A stretch of DNA of 64,000 bases. It comes from Massospora cicadina (taxonomy: Eukaryota; Entomophthoromycota; Entomophthoromycetes; Entomophthorales; Entomophthoraceae). The position numbers and the translations under genes are program-made. Below the pieces are notes generated by a model. That model searched no databases. It was not told where the DNA came from and saw only the letters and a list, made by a program, of their open reading frames with translations. How positions within the stretch are numbered: position 1 is the stretch's first letter; every line of letters starts with the position of its first letter. Of the stretch, positions 34,936 through 45,688 are shown piece by piece. The stretch is from the NCBI GenBank assembly GCA_022478985.1, contig JAKSZP010005622.1, positions 28,943 to 92,942 of the forward strand, read 5' to 3'.

Positions 34936-35774
34936 GGGTAGCAGTCAATAAAAAATATCCTGAATGATCTTTATTTTTAACAGAAAATGCCGACACTTCA
35001 CCACAGAATGCTTCTTAAGGGTCTAGCATACCCCCAGGGTACATTTTTGCATACCAAAATGGAGAGGGATATTTGGCCACTCTTACTACTGAGGTCACAT
35101 ATTCCACCATAACTTCAGCAACTGCATAAACGTTTTTATATTGTAATTGTAACTCCTTCTCCACCTCCTGGGTTCCGCGGATCATTGTGGTGGTCAAGCG
35201 TGAATTCTCTGGGGTGATTTGATACACTGATTGGAGTCCATATCTGAGACATAAGAGAATAAATATGGCTCAGTTGTATATATGAAAACGTCATTATAAA
35301 ACACGTTTTGGGCCGTGAACAACCCTAGGCCCATTTTGGCAATAGGTTGTATGACGTTACCCAAGGCCATCACCACTAGCCCCTCTGTCAAGGATACCAC
35401 CTGCACCATCTAAATGCTGTGCTGAAGAAAAACCAGTTTATTTGAGTCAATTTTATTAATTTTGGTGGAAAGTTGGGGAATCATGACTCTCAGATTAATA
35501 TAGTGACCATATCCACCAGGAACGGGCAAGAAGGGTGGGTACTTTCCAGTTGGAGGTAGCAAGAGTAACGCCAAGATGCTCCAACCATTGTAAAAACGCG
35601 AAAACAGTGGTGAGCCCCACTGCAGCCGTGGGCAACAGCTGGTGCACACTGTTTGCACTTCATGAAAGTCCCAAACGGAAAAAGTTTGTGCATGTAAAGT
35701 AAAGAGGTTGGTCGTCTAATGTCAGGAGAGTGTCTATAACTCTCCAGTTCCCAGAGTGGTGGTGCACGGTGCAC
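34936..35774 (-). pseudogene. E3 Gag region, beginning in U5 of the LTR
   Basis: A 94-codon frame starts inside the 5' LTR at 35774 and crosses the LTR end at 35720. In the homologous frame the boundary reads LTLDDQPLYFTCT, which matches HTLIDQPLLFVCT in E7. Downstream fragments at 35409-35015 include LQLQYKNVYAVAEVMVEYVT, similar to 57570-57630 of E7. No standard Gag domain is recognised. Confidence 0.5.
35706..35719 (-). promoter_or_regulatory. E3 primer-binding site, self-priming type
   Basis: Read on the minus strand, TTAGACGACCAACC follows the 5' LTR end. AGACGACCAAC pairs with GTTGGTTGTCT of the 3' LTR (eleven of eleven with one G:U) and with GTTGGTCATCT of the 5' LTR (ten of eleven). 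No tRNA-like TGG start is present. Confidence 0.6.
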
Positions 35775-36610
35775 TAGACCAACGCTAGGGAGCTAGTCAT
35801 CAGAGTTCAAATAAAGATAGCCAAGCAGAGGGAGCTGGAGCTAAAGTGACATATGGCGAGAGTGGTTAACATGGTACAAGTAATTAGGGATTGAGATAAA
35901 AGCAAACTTGGCTGTGCCCAAAGGGCAGCTCATCACCAAGCTTTGTACAGTGCTAGAGTGCACGGGTGACATGGTTTGAAGGGAACCTGGTAGGCCCAGC
36001 GGTGTATCTGAGGCTGTAATAAATTTAAAGCAAATAAATCAGCTATTGTGACGCAAGACCTCCTCAAAGATGTTTGCGCTCAGGTTTTCCCAAGTCAACA
36101 TATAGAAAAACGTAAAACTGACGAGGTGCCTATTATAGAAAAGATGACCAACGAGAAAGGTTGGTCTAAAAAAACATATTTAAGCCAACATGGGAAATTA
36201 TTGATCAGAGAAAGTGGTACTAAGCCTTGGTGCACCAATAAGTGCACGCTTCCATCTGACCAGTTAACATACTTTGAAATTGACCTTACTCAAGTAATCA
36301 ATTGAAGTTGAGACCAGCCCAAGTTTGTGATTTCATAATTTAAACAAGTTTCAAACCCCCGTTTACCAATTAATCAAAGTGAGCTTTCATCATTTACAAG
36401 TTAAGTTTTCCATTTTAATGCAAACTCCAAAACAAGGGGCTGGGCGTTATGAACCTCACTTGTAGCAAACTGGGAATACCTGGCCTGTACCCAGTATTGG
36501 TCCACGGTGTGCTTGAGATCAGGAAGGTCCTGAAGTTTGACCATTGGGACTTTTGTCACCCAGCCTTATCCTTACAGTCGGTGCCCTCAATTAATCATGT
36601 AAACATGACA
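35720..36610 (-). repeat. E3 5' LTR
   Basis: This 891-bp LTR has minus-strand ends TGTCATGTTTACATG and CTCCTGACA. A TATA-like TTAAATATG lies about 30 nt upstream of GTTGGTCATCT (36156-36146), which is 454 nt from the LTR start. GGAGAGTTATAGACACTC near the end is shared by all LTRs of this family. Confidence 0.88.
36146..36156 (-). promoter_or_regulatory. Candidate RNA 5' end of E3
   Basis: GTTGGTCATCT lies 454 nt inside the 5' LTR, about 30 nt after TTAAATATG, and is complementary to the primer site at 35719-35706. The position equals that of the matching motif in E1, E6 and E7. Confidence 0.55.
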
Positions 36611-37019
36611 ATTTTCAGTCAAGTAGATGATGGGGAAGAGCATATGGTGGCTTATGTGAGAAGAACATTAACGCCAGTGGAAGGGAACTACACTGTGACA
36701 AAGCGTTAGTTCCTTGCGGTGATTTACACCTGTAAGCAACTCTGAGTGTATATCCATGGGAAATATTTTAAAGTGGTGACTGAACACTCGTCTCTACGCT
36801 GGTTTATAACCCTGAAGGAACCAGAGGGGCGACTGACCTTATGGGCTTTAAAACTACAAGCCTATGATTTTGAGATAATACAACAAGAAGGAGCAGCACA
36901 TCAGAATGCTAACAGATTGTCAAGATTGCCTGTCATATAAGTTGTTCACATCAAGTGGATGAATTATTACAGATGATGATTAGCAATAATAGGGATGAGC
37001 CACAATAAATTCATGGTGC

Positions 37020-38150
37020 ACTAAAGAAAGCGATGGAAAGCATCAAAGTCAAAAATGTTCAACTATAAAAAATAATCAATAGAAATGTTTTTTATTCTTA
37101 TATCTGTAATAATGAGCAGAATCCATTCAAGCCACATACAAAGTCGTTAACCATAGTGGGCTAAGAAAAACCATTGACCATATTCTCCAGTATTATTACT
37201 GTGAATCAATTAACTATGATCTCGCCATTTATCTAGCTTGTTGCGTGGAATGCCGACTCCACAAGCCACATAATAATATAATAGTATACTGGCTAGTACG
37301 CCAAGGGTTCGCTTGTCACATGATGACAATATATGTAATGGGACTCCTGAGTGTCAGTACTGGGTGAGTAAAGTACATTGTAGTGGAGATAGACCATCTG
37401 ACCAGATGGGTAGAAACAAAAACCTTGATCAAAGTGGATGTGACAAGCATGGTGAGATTCATCCTTGACCAAGTGGTCTACCAGAATGGATGCCCACAAG
37501 TTAATGAACAAAAATGGAACCAATCTCAAGTCCTATGTTATTACAAGACTGAATGAACTGATGGGGATTTTTGGGAGTGGTGTCCATTACATATTGGCCA
37601 AATCCAACGGAATGGTAGAACAGGTCAACTGAATGCTAGCTGCGACACTGAGAAAATTGGTTGTGAGAAAACTTCTGCTTATGGAATTTATCTGAGTCAT
37701 TTACCTTTGCCTACAATATTAGCCATCATACAGCAACAGGGAAAACATCCATAAAACTATTATACAGACAAAGGAAAGCATTAACATTGATTTTGTATTC
37801 TGTCATAGAACCAGCTTTAGAGATGAGTGCAGATTAATACCTGAACTGACTGACAAGTATTTTAATTTACTGCAATCATAGGCGTTCAGTACCACATTTA
37901 AAAAAAGGATAAAGTGAAGACGATGGATGACAATAGCTGACCATTGATACAAGAGTACCATGTGGGTTTTAGGGTAGACTATTTTGATACCCATGGTTTT
38001 GGAAGAAGAAACAAGTTGGATGCTTTGTGATTGAGTCCGTTAGAGGTTATTGCCAATTCTGCAACTAATGCCTATACAATTAAGAACATTTCAGATGGTC
38101 GTATTATGAACTGTGTCTATATAAAATCTAAAGTATTAATCTAGGGGAAA
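37020..38150 (+). pseudogene. E4 integrase
   Basis: ACCVECRLHKPHNN is the CX2C half of the zinc module. HLTRWVETKTLIKVDVTSMV, ILDQVVYQNGCPQV and FAYNISHHTATG-like sequence follow E5 closely. The first catalytic Asp position reads TIYVMG where E5 has SIDVMG. GRRNKLDAL and SPLEVIANSATNAYTIKN are the C-terminal end. There are many stops and no chromodomain. Confidence 0.78.
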
Positions 38151-38159
38151 ATAAGTTAC

Positions 38160-38996
38160 AATGTTACTGAGGGACCACTGAGCCCACTGACAATAGGTTG
38201 AGTCCTGGTGAATTGGTTAAATCTTAAAAATAGACCTCTGTCCATGATAGCTTGTTAAGTTAAAATAATAAACCTCTGAATTAAAGTAGGGGAAAAGAAA
38301 ATATGGATATCTGAACCTATTTATAGTTTTAGGTCACATTGCAAAAAAGAGAAAAATTAACTTAAGAAAAAATACAAAAAATGATATAAGATAAAAAATC
38401 ATAGAGAAAAATATATAAAAAGAGAAAAAAGAAAAACTATCAAATATTAATTTTATTTTGTGACCATCAGAAGCATCTGGTAGTATTCTCTTATATTATT
38501 GGTAGGATTAGCTCAGGCTGAAACTAGGTCTGCCATGAGTAGTACCAAGGCGCTGGAATGAATGAGCATATTGTTAGAATCAGGAAAGGTGAAACAGGAT
38601 CCTCTGGAAAAAGAGCCCTTGGAAAAAAAGCCCATTCTGAAAGAATACAGGGACAAAGGAATCAATAAAGTTGCCCAAGAAGGTTCTATAAATGATGAAG
38701 TGTCATATAAACCTGGCCTAGGAGGCAGGAACCCAAGACCTATTATTGGCAGCCACACCTGAACTAGTCTGGCATGGCATGGGGACATAAGAACTGTGCT
38801 CTGTGGAGGCAGCAGTGAGAAGGACATGGAAAGGAAACATGCTAAGAAAAAGGATTACACAGATGCTTTGAGTAAGGAAAAAGGAGATTTACTAAGAGAA
38901 ATCAAATTTAATCTATGCTGGTGGACTCAGCAGGGATTAAAGCGGCCTATATTTTCAGAAAATCTTTATTGCTGAATAATCTGGTCAAGTGGGGAA
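38160..38996 (+). other. E4 tail between integrase and 3' LTR
   Basis: Three short imperfect units around GACCTCTG lie at about 38218-38315, corresponding to units in E5. An AT-rich run follows (38330-38460). A Lys/Glu-rich plus-strand frame of 66 codons (38562-38762, with PLEKEPLEKKPILKEY) is of unknown meaning. There is no relative of the long antisense frame of E5. The purine tract AAGTGGGGAA ends at 38996. Confidence 0.55.
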
Positions 38997-39973
38997 TGTG
39001 GAATAATTTTTGCACTTAATTCAGCTTAATTGATTGCAATAAATCTGCTTGTCCAAAAGAGGATAAATCCCACCAGTGCAATGTTTGAGCTATCAATTAC
39101 CCACAATAACTATTGCTCAGAGAAATATTCCTAGCGTGTATTTAGCAACTTACTGGGTTTTGATCCACCAGATCGCTAATGTTTGTCAGGGTTGATCTCC
39201 AACAATATCAAGTGATTATGTTATCAATCTTAATAATAATAATCCAATTACCTTTGTAGGAGTCAATTGGGTTTTGTTGATGATTAACTAAGGGGTTTAT
39301 GATTTGCAAGGCTACTGATGCCACCTCTGATAAGCAAATTGTAAGTTAACCTTTATGGTATCACAACCTGCTATTTATAGTAAAAGTCCCAATACCTAAG
39401 CAGGTTGTTAGCATAATATAGGTGACACGCTGGGTAGAGCTAAGATGTTGGGACATGTTCTTTGTTTTAACCCAGAAAAATCACATTGATGGTCATTGGC
39501 GAGTTCTGACTAAACTGCTGATGATGATCATGTTTGAAGAGACTCTGAATAGTTAATTCATCAGCAATGGCTGCCATTTCCACTAGGGGCGCCAACAGAA
39601 GAGTTGGGCGCCTAACTCCCTTGTAAAATTCCTTACATTTTTTAGAAATAAAGTAGATAGAAAGATAGATAGAAAATAGATTGAAAGGTACTTTCAGATA
39701 AAATACTTTACTAAACTAAACTTTCATATTTTACTATTGAGACTAGTGTTTAGTTGGATAAGAGATTCTTTGTCTATTTTATTGCTATCTCCGCGGACTC
39801 TGCGTGAAGAGAAGAGTAAAACCTCTTAACCTAATAATAGGTTAAGTTCTACCATAAGGAAGAGTCAGAGGAAGAAGTTCCTAAAATTCTAGAAGAACAT
39901 TAAAAGATTAGAAACACCATTTTAGCGCTGGACCAGTAATTACCTTGGCTATAAGAAATTCAACTAGAGTAAT
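38997..39973 (+). repeat. E4 3' LTR, first part
   Basis: It starts TGTGGAATAATTTTTGC and matches the two-part 5' LTR. It stops at GTAAT (39969-39973), the target site of E5, and continues at 55509. Confidence 0.8.
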
Positions 39974-41124
39974 TATTGGGATTTTTGCCCATATCAAAGC
40001 ATGCTAGATTATCTGGAATCGCTAGGGGAAAATTCCCTAAGGCGAAGTGAATTGGAAATCAGTTGGCCCAAGTTTTGGAGTAACTACATTTGGGGGATTT
40101 AGGAATTTTCGCTGGTCATATCCATCAGAGATTGATCTGAACAAATACTTAAGATCTCATTGGGTGGAGTTGCCAACGAAATAGGGGCATTTGATAGTGA
40201 TTAACTATCAGTTGTACTGATTGGGATCTGTCAGGTTTCTTCACCAACTGATTGGGAATGAATAGCAAGTTGCAAGGTGTTTGATGCCGCCTCCAACTAG
40301 TGAATCGATTGGTTGGTGCGTGACCTGCCTTAATGGGTAATAAGTTCCATTACCTAAGCAGGTCGCTAGCCAAATACGGTTGGTTTGCTTGGATTAAGAA
40401 GAAAACGTTAGGGACACGTTTTCTAACTCTTTCCATTTTAGGTTTTGAGGATGTCCAATGATGGAATCCTAGTCAGGATGGGAAAGACCATTGCTGCTGA
40501 GATGAGGATGGGTGATTCAATGGCAACAGCTGCCGTTTCATTGAAGAGGTGCCAACTGAGGGTTAGATGACCAAATCCCCACTATGAATTCCCTAGGGCT
40601 CACTATAATAAAAAAAGGAGTAATTATGAGAACAGAGCTATATAGTTCTAAGTTATCCATTTGATAAGTATTTTAAAGAGTAAACTATCATCAGCTTCCA
40701 TTGTGCTGTTCTTTCTCAAGGATATTATTGCTATGTGTGATAATTGAAAGACTCTTAGAGAAAAGAGTAAAGATCTGAGTGGGGATCTAGAGAAGGAGGA
40801 GACACAATCAGGGATAGCTGATGACTGTGTGTTGGACTAAAGAGATTGTCACCAGGGTATCTCAGCGAAGATTGGGTTGGACAGAACAAGGGAAAAAATC
40901 CCTACAAGTATGACATCACAAGTATTTAATTGGGAATAATGGCCGAGCGTTGGGCCAAATTATATGAGAATTCATAGTCAACTACAGATAATAGTTGCCA
41001 TACTATTAATGATAAATAATCTATTCTACTATACAACGCGACGAAGTGCACAAGGAAGCCAAACCTGTGCATTAAAAAGATTACTAGGGTTGTTGCCAAT
41101 AATATCCATAAGTAAATTTTTACA
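39974..41124 (+). repeat. E5 5' LTR
   Basis: It starts TATTGGGATTTTTGCCC (the 3' copy keeps TG) and ends GTAAATTTTTACA. It aligns along its length with 54352-55503. CACTATAATAAAAAAAGGAG at about 40600-40620 may hold the TATA box or poly(A) signal. Confidence 0.88.
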
Positions 41125-41127
41125 AGT

Positions 41128-41145
41128 TGGTGCTCACTATAGGGG
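41128..41145 (+). promoter_or_regulatory. E5 primer-binding site, tRNA type
   Basis: TGGTGCTCACTATAGGGG lies three bases after the LTR and matches the primer sites of D, E4 and F. Confidence 0.65.
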
Positions 41146-41169
41146 TTATTGAGTTAAGAATTTATAAGA

Positions 41170-42068
41170 ATGTCATACAAAGATGAGTTACGCAAACTGT
41201 GGACCAAGTTAGCCACTGTGAACCAGAATGTCCTAAACTCAGCGGGCCATTGGGAGTTTGCAGCCTTGGAAGAACGATTCGCCAAGGTGGAGGAAGGGAT
41301 AGATAATGTAGCAAGCTTTGGGAACGAGTTACTTGGAAAGTAACTTCATTGAAGAAGAAAGAAAAGGGACCTCGTTTGAGAGGTCTTATACTTGAAAATG
41401 GAGCGAGAAGCGGATAGCGTTCATTTAAGAATTTTCAGCGTGGATATAGAGCGATTAATCAAACAAGTGGAGGAACTTAAAGCTCACAAATGAGCTTGTG
41501 AACCCAATATGGCAAGCGATGCTGAAGAAAGAAGTCCTCGCACAATACTTGGGAAGTTGAATACCCCAAGGAACATGCTGCCCGCTTTTGCTGCCATTTT
41601 GGAGATGATGCCCAAAGTCACTCCTCAAGTTAGCCAAGTGGCTGAACCAAGAGAATCAGTCAAAAATAACTCGGAGGAACTTAAGGCAATGCCAAAATTG
41701 CCAACGTTCCATCAGGATAATGCTAAGCATTTTTTTGACTTTTTGACATGACCATGAATGGCTATGGGGATCATTAAAAAGGCGTTGACGATCATGAATT
41801 GCCTAGACACAGGCTGTCAGAACTTAATGTTACCTCACCTGGAGGGGTACAGCTGGTCATATGCTGAGGCAAAGGCGGCTATCATGAAAGAGTTTAGGAG
41901 TCTGACATGCATGTTGAAGTGCAAACAGAAATTTCTGGGAATCCAGTTCCATAAAGACAAGTCTCTAGATAGCTTCACAGATTGGTTTTACCAGGAGTCG
42001 CAGATCCTGGTTGGAGCAAAAGTATTGGATGACTTTGATGCCAGAATCGCCTTGCAAGCGGCCCTTCA
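41170..42068 (+). pseudogene. E5 Gag, N-terminal part
   Basis: The start MSYKDELRKLWTKLATVNQN follows the primer site by 25 nt. A coiled-coil-like N-terminus and a capsid region (LPTFHQDNAKHFFDFL, then WSYAEAKAAIMKEF and LGIQFHKDKSLDSFTDWF) are legible. The WSYAEAK...EF pattern resembles retrotransposon Gag domains. Stops occur at about 41341, 41491 and 41750. E6 splits it at 42068. Confidence 0.8.
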
Positions 42069-42494
42069 TGTGACAGTTGAGGTTTATCCTCAGCATCACA
42101 TTGCCCTGATCTTTGTTAAGACAGGGCAGGCTGTGTCTGGATGTATGGAGGAGGAGGGGGAGTTGGTCCTGGCAGGGAAGCCTAAGGGCAGGAGCTTGAA
42201 GGAGGCCAAGGAGCAAGATGGGCGTTTAAGTCGAGGAAAAATGAGAATCAAGTAAAATGGGGAGTTTTGAGATTCGATTTGGATCTGAATCAAGAATGGA
42301 ATGGAATGGGTGCTTGGAAGTTTCGCGGTTTGTTTGGAATTCGAAATGGAACTGGTGCGGAACTGTTGAGGATTGGAACTGGCACAGAACCATTGAGTGA
42401 GGATTCCGCGATCCTGCTGTAAGGTTTACACCAAGCATCAGTCAGATTAGCACCATAAGCTTGTGTTATATTTTATATTAGCTTGTAGCATGGG

Positions 42495-42539
42495 TATATA
42501 GGGAAGGAACTGGGAGCTGGAGGCTTCTCAGTTCTGTTT
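42495..42539 (+). promoter_or_regulatory. E6 promoter: TATA box and RNA 5' end
   Basis: TATATA (42495-42500) is followed 30 nt later by AGTTCTGTTT (42530-42539). That ten-mer is the exact reverse complement of AAACAGAACT at 42895-42904, directly inside the LTR. A transcript starting here could fold back and prime its own reverse transcription. The 3' LTR keeps both (47641-47646 and 47676-47685). Confidence 0.65.
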
Positions 42540-42561
42540 CCTATCAACCTGGCCAATATTA

Positions 42562-42567
42562 AATAAA
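42562..42567 (+). terminator. E6 poly(A) signal in the LTR
   Basis: AATAAA about 32 nt after the likely RNA start; the same hexamer lies at 47708-47713 in the 3' LTR, where it would act on the genomic transcript. Confidence 0.5.
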
Positions 42568-42892
42568 AGAACTTTAAAATTTATATATTTATAGTTTGAG
42601 TTTATTTAAAATATTGCCTAACTGCAGCCATGTTTGGCTTGAATCAACAAGAATTGGACTTTGAGAGTGAGCTTGGGAGAGCTATTGCCTCCCTTTATAC
42701 CTTGTCTTGGAGTCAAGGCATGTTGCTGGGGTTAAGTATATTTGCAACTGTCTTCCAGGGGGTGCTTGTCCAATCTTGTAGCGCGCGCACAAGGAGAGTA
42801 GTATCAGGAGCCTTGTCAGCCCTATGGTTCTGTAACATGGATCCTGTTGCCCAACTCATTCGTGGCTCATTGGAAGAAGCCAGTGCGTTACA

Positions 42893-42904
42893 TTAAACAG
42901 AACT
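42893..42904 (+). promoter_or_regulatory. E6 primer-binding site, self-priming type
   Basis: TTAAACAGAACT follows the 5' LTR. Its last ten bases are perfectly complementary to AGTTCTGTTT at the likely RNA start. There is no TGG as expected for tRNA priming. Confidence 0.65.
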
Positions 42905-43021
42905 CATTTACTTTCCTGTCGTTGTGGTGGCAAGCAAAAGAGGTGCCAGAAGAAGTTGTGTTTCCAAAGTGGTATAACCATACTGCAACACTCTTGATGG
43001 TGATATTCTCCACCGCCTTTT

Positions 43022-43840
43022 TTGCTTCATGAATTATACCGGGTTTTGGAGTGTGTGTCCCAGAATGGTGGGAAAGTGGTAGGGCCTGGGAAGGACAAAG
43101 GAAGAATTCCCACGGTTTTGAAATTGGAAGACTTGGAACTGATCCACCAGACGTTTAGCCGGGTTCAGTTTCAGGGACGTTTGACAAAGGCAGCGGGTGG
43201 GGAGGATTCGTTTGCCTTGCAGTTAAGTCAGGTTCTGTTGGCACTTCCAGTAAAGCAGTCCAACTGGGTGCGAGAACTTTTGGAAGAGCAGTCAGGGTTA
43301 CCTGTATCAGTGGAGGAATGTCTGGATTGGATTGATCGTGCAGCATGTCCAGATGAGACGCAGGATTCGGCCTGGGCGGCTTTACTGCAGTGTGGTCAAG
43401 GGAAGAAGTCAGTGGAGGAGTATGGCCAGATGTTCCGCGCATTGGCAAGAGCAGCAAAGGCACCTGAGTCTCATCTTCCACGCATGTTTCGCCAAAATTT
43501 GCAAGCTGATCTATTATTGGCAATGGCGGCGGTGAAACCTGCAGCGACGTTGGAGGAAGAGGTGGGTTTGGCCTTGCAGGTAGAACGACAGTTGAGTTTG
43601 GTATGGGCCTGTCAGGAAGTTGTGCGAACCCCAGTGGGATTCCGAGGACAGAGTGGTGGAAGAAGGGCAGGTTCTAAGCCCATATATGGTACTAAGGGGT
43701 TTAGCTATGTGGAGGAAGGGAAGAAGAGTCAAGGGAATCCTGAGGGTATGGCGGAGGTGCGAGAGACAAGGATTCCCATTGGGATTACCACTCAGGATCC
43801 TGAGGCTCAGAATAAGAAGGCTCCTTATAATTTTTTCTAG
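43022..43840 (+). CDS. E6 Gag
   Basis: An intact 272-codon frame. The N-terminal region is helical, the middle has NWVRELLEEQSG, WAALLQCGQGKKSVEEYGQM and FRALARAAK, a pattern like the capsid part of retrotransposon Gag proteins. A basic, Gly/Arg-rich C-terminus follows (VGFRGQSGGRRAGSKP) in place of a zinc knuckle and may bind RNA. It ends TTC TAG, and the protease frame continues in the same phase at 43841. The TAG could be a point mutation or a read-through stop. The true start may lie upstream of 43022. Confidence 0.75.
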   Translation: MLHELYRVLECVSQNGGKVVGPGKDKGRIPTVLKLEDLELIHQTFSRVQFQGRLTKAAGGEDSFALQLSQVLLALPVKQSNWVRELLEEQSGLPVSVEECLDWIDRAACPDETQDSAWAALLQCGQGKKSVEEYGQMFRALARAAKAPESHLPRMFRQNLQADLLLAMAAVKPAATLEEEVGLALQVERQLSLVWACQEVVRTPVGFRGQSGGRRAGSKPIYGTKGFSYVEEGKKSQGNPEGMAEVRETRIPIGITTQDPEAQNKKAPYNFF

Positions 43841-44293
43841 AAACCGGTGAATCCGGTACCTCAAAATAAACCGCTTACTTCATCTTATCCTTATCTGATT
43901 TTGCCCATCAGTGTGCTCGTGGGGGATGAAGGAAGGGATTGCGGTGAAGTTCTAGCTTTGATTGATACCAGAACTGGGGAGAATTATGTTGAGGAGAAGT
44001 GGGCAAGAAGCCATGGATTGTCATTACAGAAGGATGGATGGGTGAAGTTGGCAGACACCTCCAAAAGAACGGCGGTATGGAGAGTACAGGCCAAGGTCCT
44101 GTTGAGGCAAGGCCCGGAGGTATTCAGGGAGAAGTTTCACGCCGTAGCTCACCTGCCACATTCTGTGGTGCTGGGGATGAGATGGTGGCACCATGTCCGT
44201 CCACAGTTTGATATGAGAGAGAGAGGGTTCTGCTGTCACCTAGAGGTCAGGGGACATGTGAATGGACGTTTCAGTCCCAAGGTTCGATGGTGA
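43841..44293 (+). pseudogene. E6 protease
   Basis: In frame with Gag after one TAG. EVLALIDTRTGENYVEEKWA is the active-site region, with DTRT where DTGA is expected; two G-to-A changes explain it, so catalysis is probably lost. VVLGMRWWHHVRPQFD marks the C-terminal half. A one-base shift near 44245 takes the frame into the RT (44287 on), whose upstream extension is also open. Confidence 0.8.
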
Positions 44294-45286
44294 AGCACAT
44301 GGGTGGAATTACCTCAAGTGTGTCAGCGGAAGGATTGCCAAGGGAGTATCAGGATTTCGCGGAGGTGTTTGAGCCTGAAGGTGATGCGCCCTTTTCGCCC
44401 ACAGGGGATTTTGCATTTGGATTCCGGTTCAAGGAAGGCTCTGAGTTACCAAAGGGTTGTCCAGTCTATCTGTTGAATCCCCAGGCCCGAGAGGCATTGG
44501 AGGGTTATGTCCATAAGATGCTGGATATGAGTTTGATTGCGCCTTCCAAGTCGCCGGTGGTTTCGCCAGTCTGTTGGTTCCCATGTCAGGGGGAGTTACA
44601 TCCTTGTGTTGATTTCCGACGCCTGAATGAGGTAACGGAACCTGATCCCTATCCAATGCCACTCATGGAGAACATTCTGCCCATGATCTCCAGGTGTGGG
44701 GTGTTCACCAAATTGGATTTGGTGGACGCTTTTAATCAAATTCCTGTTCGCCCTGAGCACCAGCAGTATACGGCATTCAAATGTCATCTGGGAAACTTCG
44801 AGTACAGGCTTATGCCATTTGGCCTACGCAATGCCCCTGCAGTTTTCCAGCTCATGATTGATCATGTATTGGGGGACTTAGTGGGTAAGTGTTGTGTTGC
44901 CTATATGGATGACATCCTGGTGTTTTCCAAATTGGTACAGGACCATGTGAGGGATGTGAGAAGTGTGTTGGAGGTGGTTAGGAACGCGGGTTTGAAGTTG
45001 AAGCCATCCAAGTGCGAGTTCAATAAAGAATTGGTGTCCTTCCTAGGGAACGTGGTTCTCCAAGAAGGGATAGCGATCTGTCCTGATAAGTTGTGGGCGG
45101 TGCGGGAATGGAAGGCTCCTGGGAATAGGACTGAAGTGTGAAGCTTCTTAGGGGTGATGAATTTCGTGCGGAGGTTTTCTAGGAATCTGGCCCAATGGGC
45201 TGTGCCATTGACAAGACTGACGGGAAACGTGCCGTTCATTTGGGGGGAGGCTGAGGAGAGGGCATTTCAGCAGGTGAAGACGAGTT
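44287..45286 (+). pseudogene. E6 reverse transcriptase
   Basis: The open frame (285 codons to 45141) has LHPCVDFRRLNEVTEPDPYP, FTKLDLVDAFNQIPV, YRLMPFGLRNAPAVFQLMID and the catalytic YMDD at 44902-44913, all intact. A TGA at 45139-45141, in place of a likely CGA, is followed in frame by SFLGVMNFVRRFSRNLAQW. A frameshift near 45285 precedes RNase H. This is the best-preserved polymerase of the window. Confidence 0.92.
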
Positions 45287-45688
45287 TTGCTGACAGCCCC
45301 GGTTCTGGCACACCCTGACCCAAACAAACCATTCGTGGTAGAGATTGACGCATCAAATTTTGCACTTGGAGCTGTGTTGTTGCAGGAGGGTAAAGATGGG
45401 GTTGAACATCCTGTCTGTTATTTCAGTCGGAAGATGGCATTAGCTGAAACCAACTATCCAGTTTATGATAAGGAACTTTTGGCAATAGTTGCAGCCTTAG
45501 GGGAGTGGCAACATCACCTATTGTATGCCAGGCACCCGGTTGTCATCCAAATGGACCATTGAGCCTTAGAATACTATAAGTCTCCATGCCTGATGAACCA
45601 GAGGCAGGCCCGATGGCACTTAGAGTTGGTTCAATATGACCTGCGGATTGAATACAAGCTGGGAAAACAAAATATCTTGCCAGATTAA
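45287..45688 (+). pseudogene. E6 RNase H domain
   Basis: FVVEIDASNFALGAVLLQ, NYPVYDKELLAIVAALGEWQ and VVIQMDH carry the Asp, Glu and Asp of RNase H. TGA at 45560-45562 follows MDH where a CGA Arg codon is typical; the frame then continues ALEYYKSPCLMNQRQARWHL. A TAA at 45686-45688 replaces a codon just before LSR, the usual end of the domain. Confidence 0.9.

Larger units (their letters stand above)
30507..36610 (-). mobile_element. E3: complete minus-strand Ty3/Gypsy chromovirus
   Basis: LTRs at 35720-36610 (5', 891 bp) and 30507-31466 (3', 960 bp including a GA microsatellite) enclose gag, protease, RT, RNase H, integrase and chromodomain on the minus strand. The target duplication ATTTT lies at 30502-30506 and 36611-36615. 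Total length is 6104 bp. The primer site is of the self-priming type. Confidence 0.9.
30441..36960 (+). pseudogene. E4 RNase H, split by E3
   Basis: LMAIGAIF at about 30484-30506 joins SQVDDGEEHMVAYVRRTL at 36617 after removal of E3 and one ATTTT copy. VVTEHSSLRWFITLKEPEG and LKLQAYDFEIIQQEGA complete the domain. The homologous unbroken stretch in E5 reads LMAIGAILSQVDKLGDEHMV. Stops at about 36706 and 36747 remain. Confidence 0.82.
42069..42892 (+). repeat. E6 5' LTR
   Basis: It starts TGTGACAGTTGAGG and ends GTGCGTTACA. TATATA is at 42495-42500, the likely RNA start near 42530 and AATAAA at 42562-42567, giving a short R. The rest of the LTR has frames of up to about 90 codons, but I see no convincing coding conservation for this family. 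Confidence 0.93.

Noticed and set aside
38513..38827. 104-codon minus-strand frame in E4 as a relative of the E5 antisense gene
   Set aside because: I see no residue-level similarity between the two, and the plus strand over the same bases has an equally plausible Lys/Glu-rich frame.
43155..43864. Minus-strand frames of 116-122 codons opposite E6 gag
   Set aside because: They lie fully opposite the well-supported Gag frame and have no recognisable features; the high GC of E6 favours long antisense shadows.
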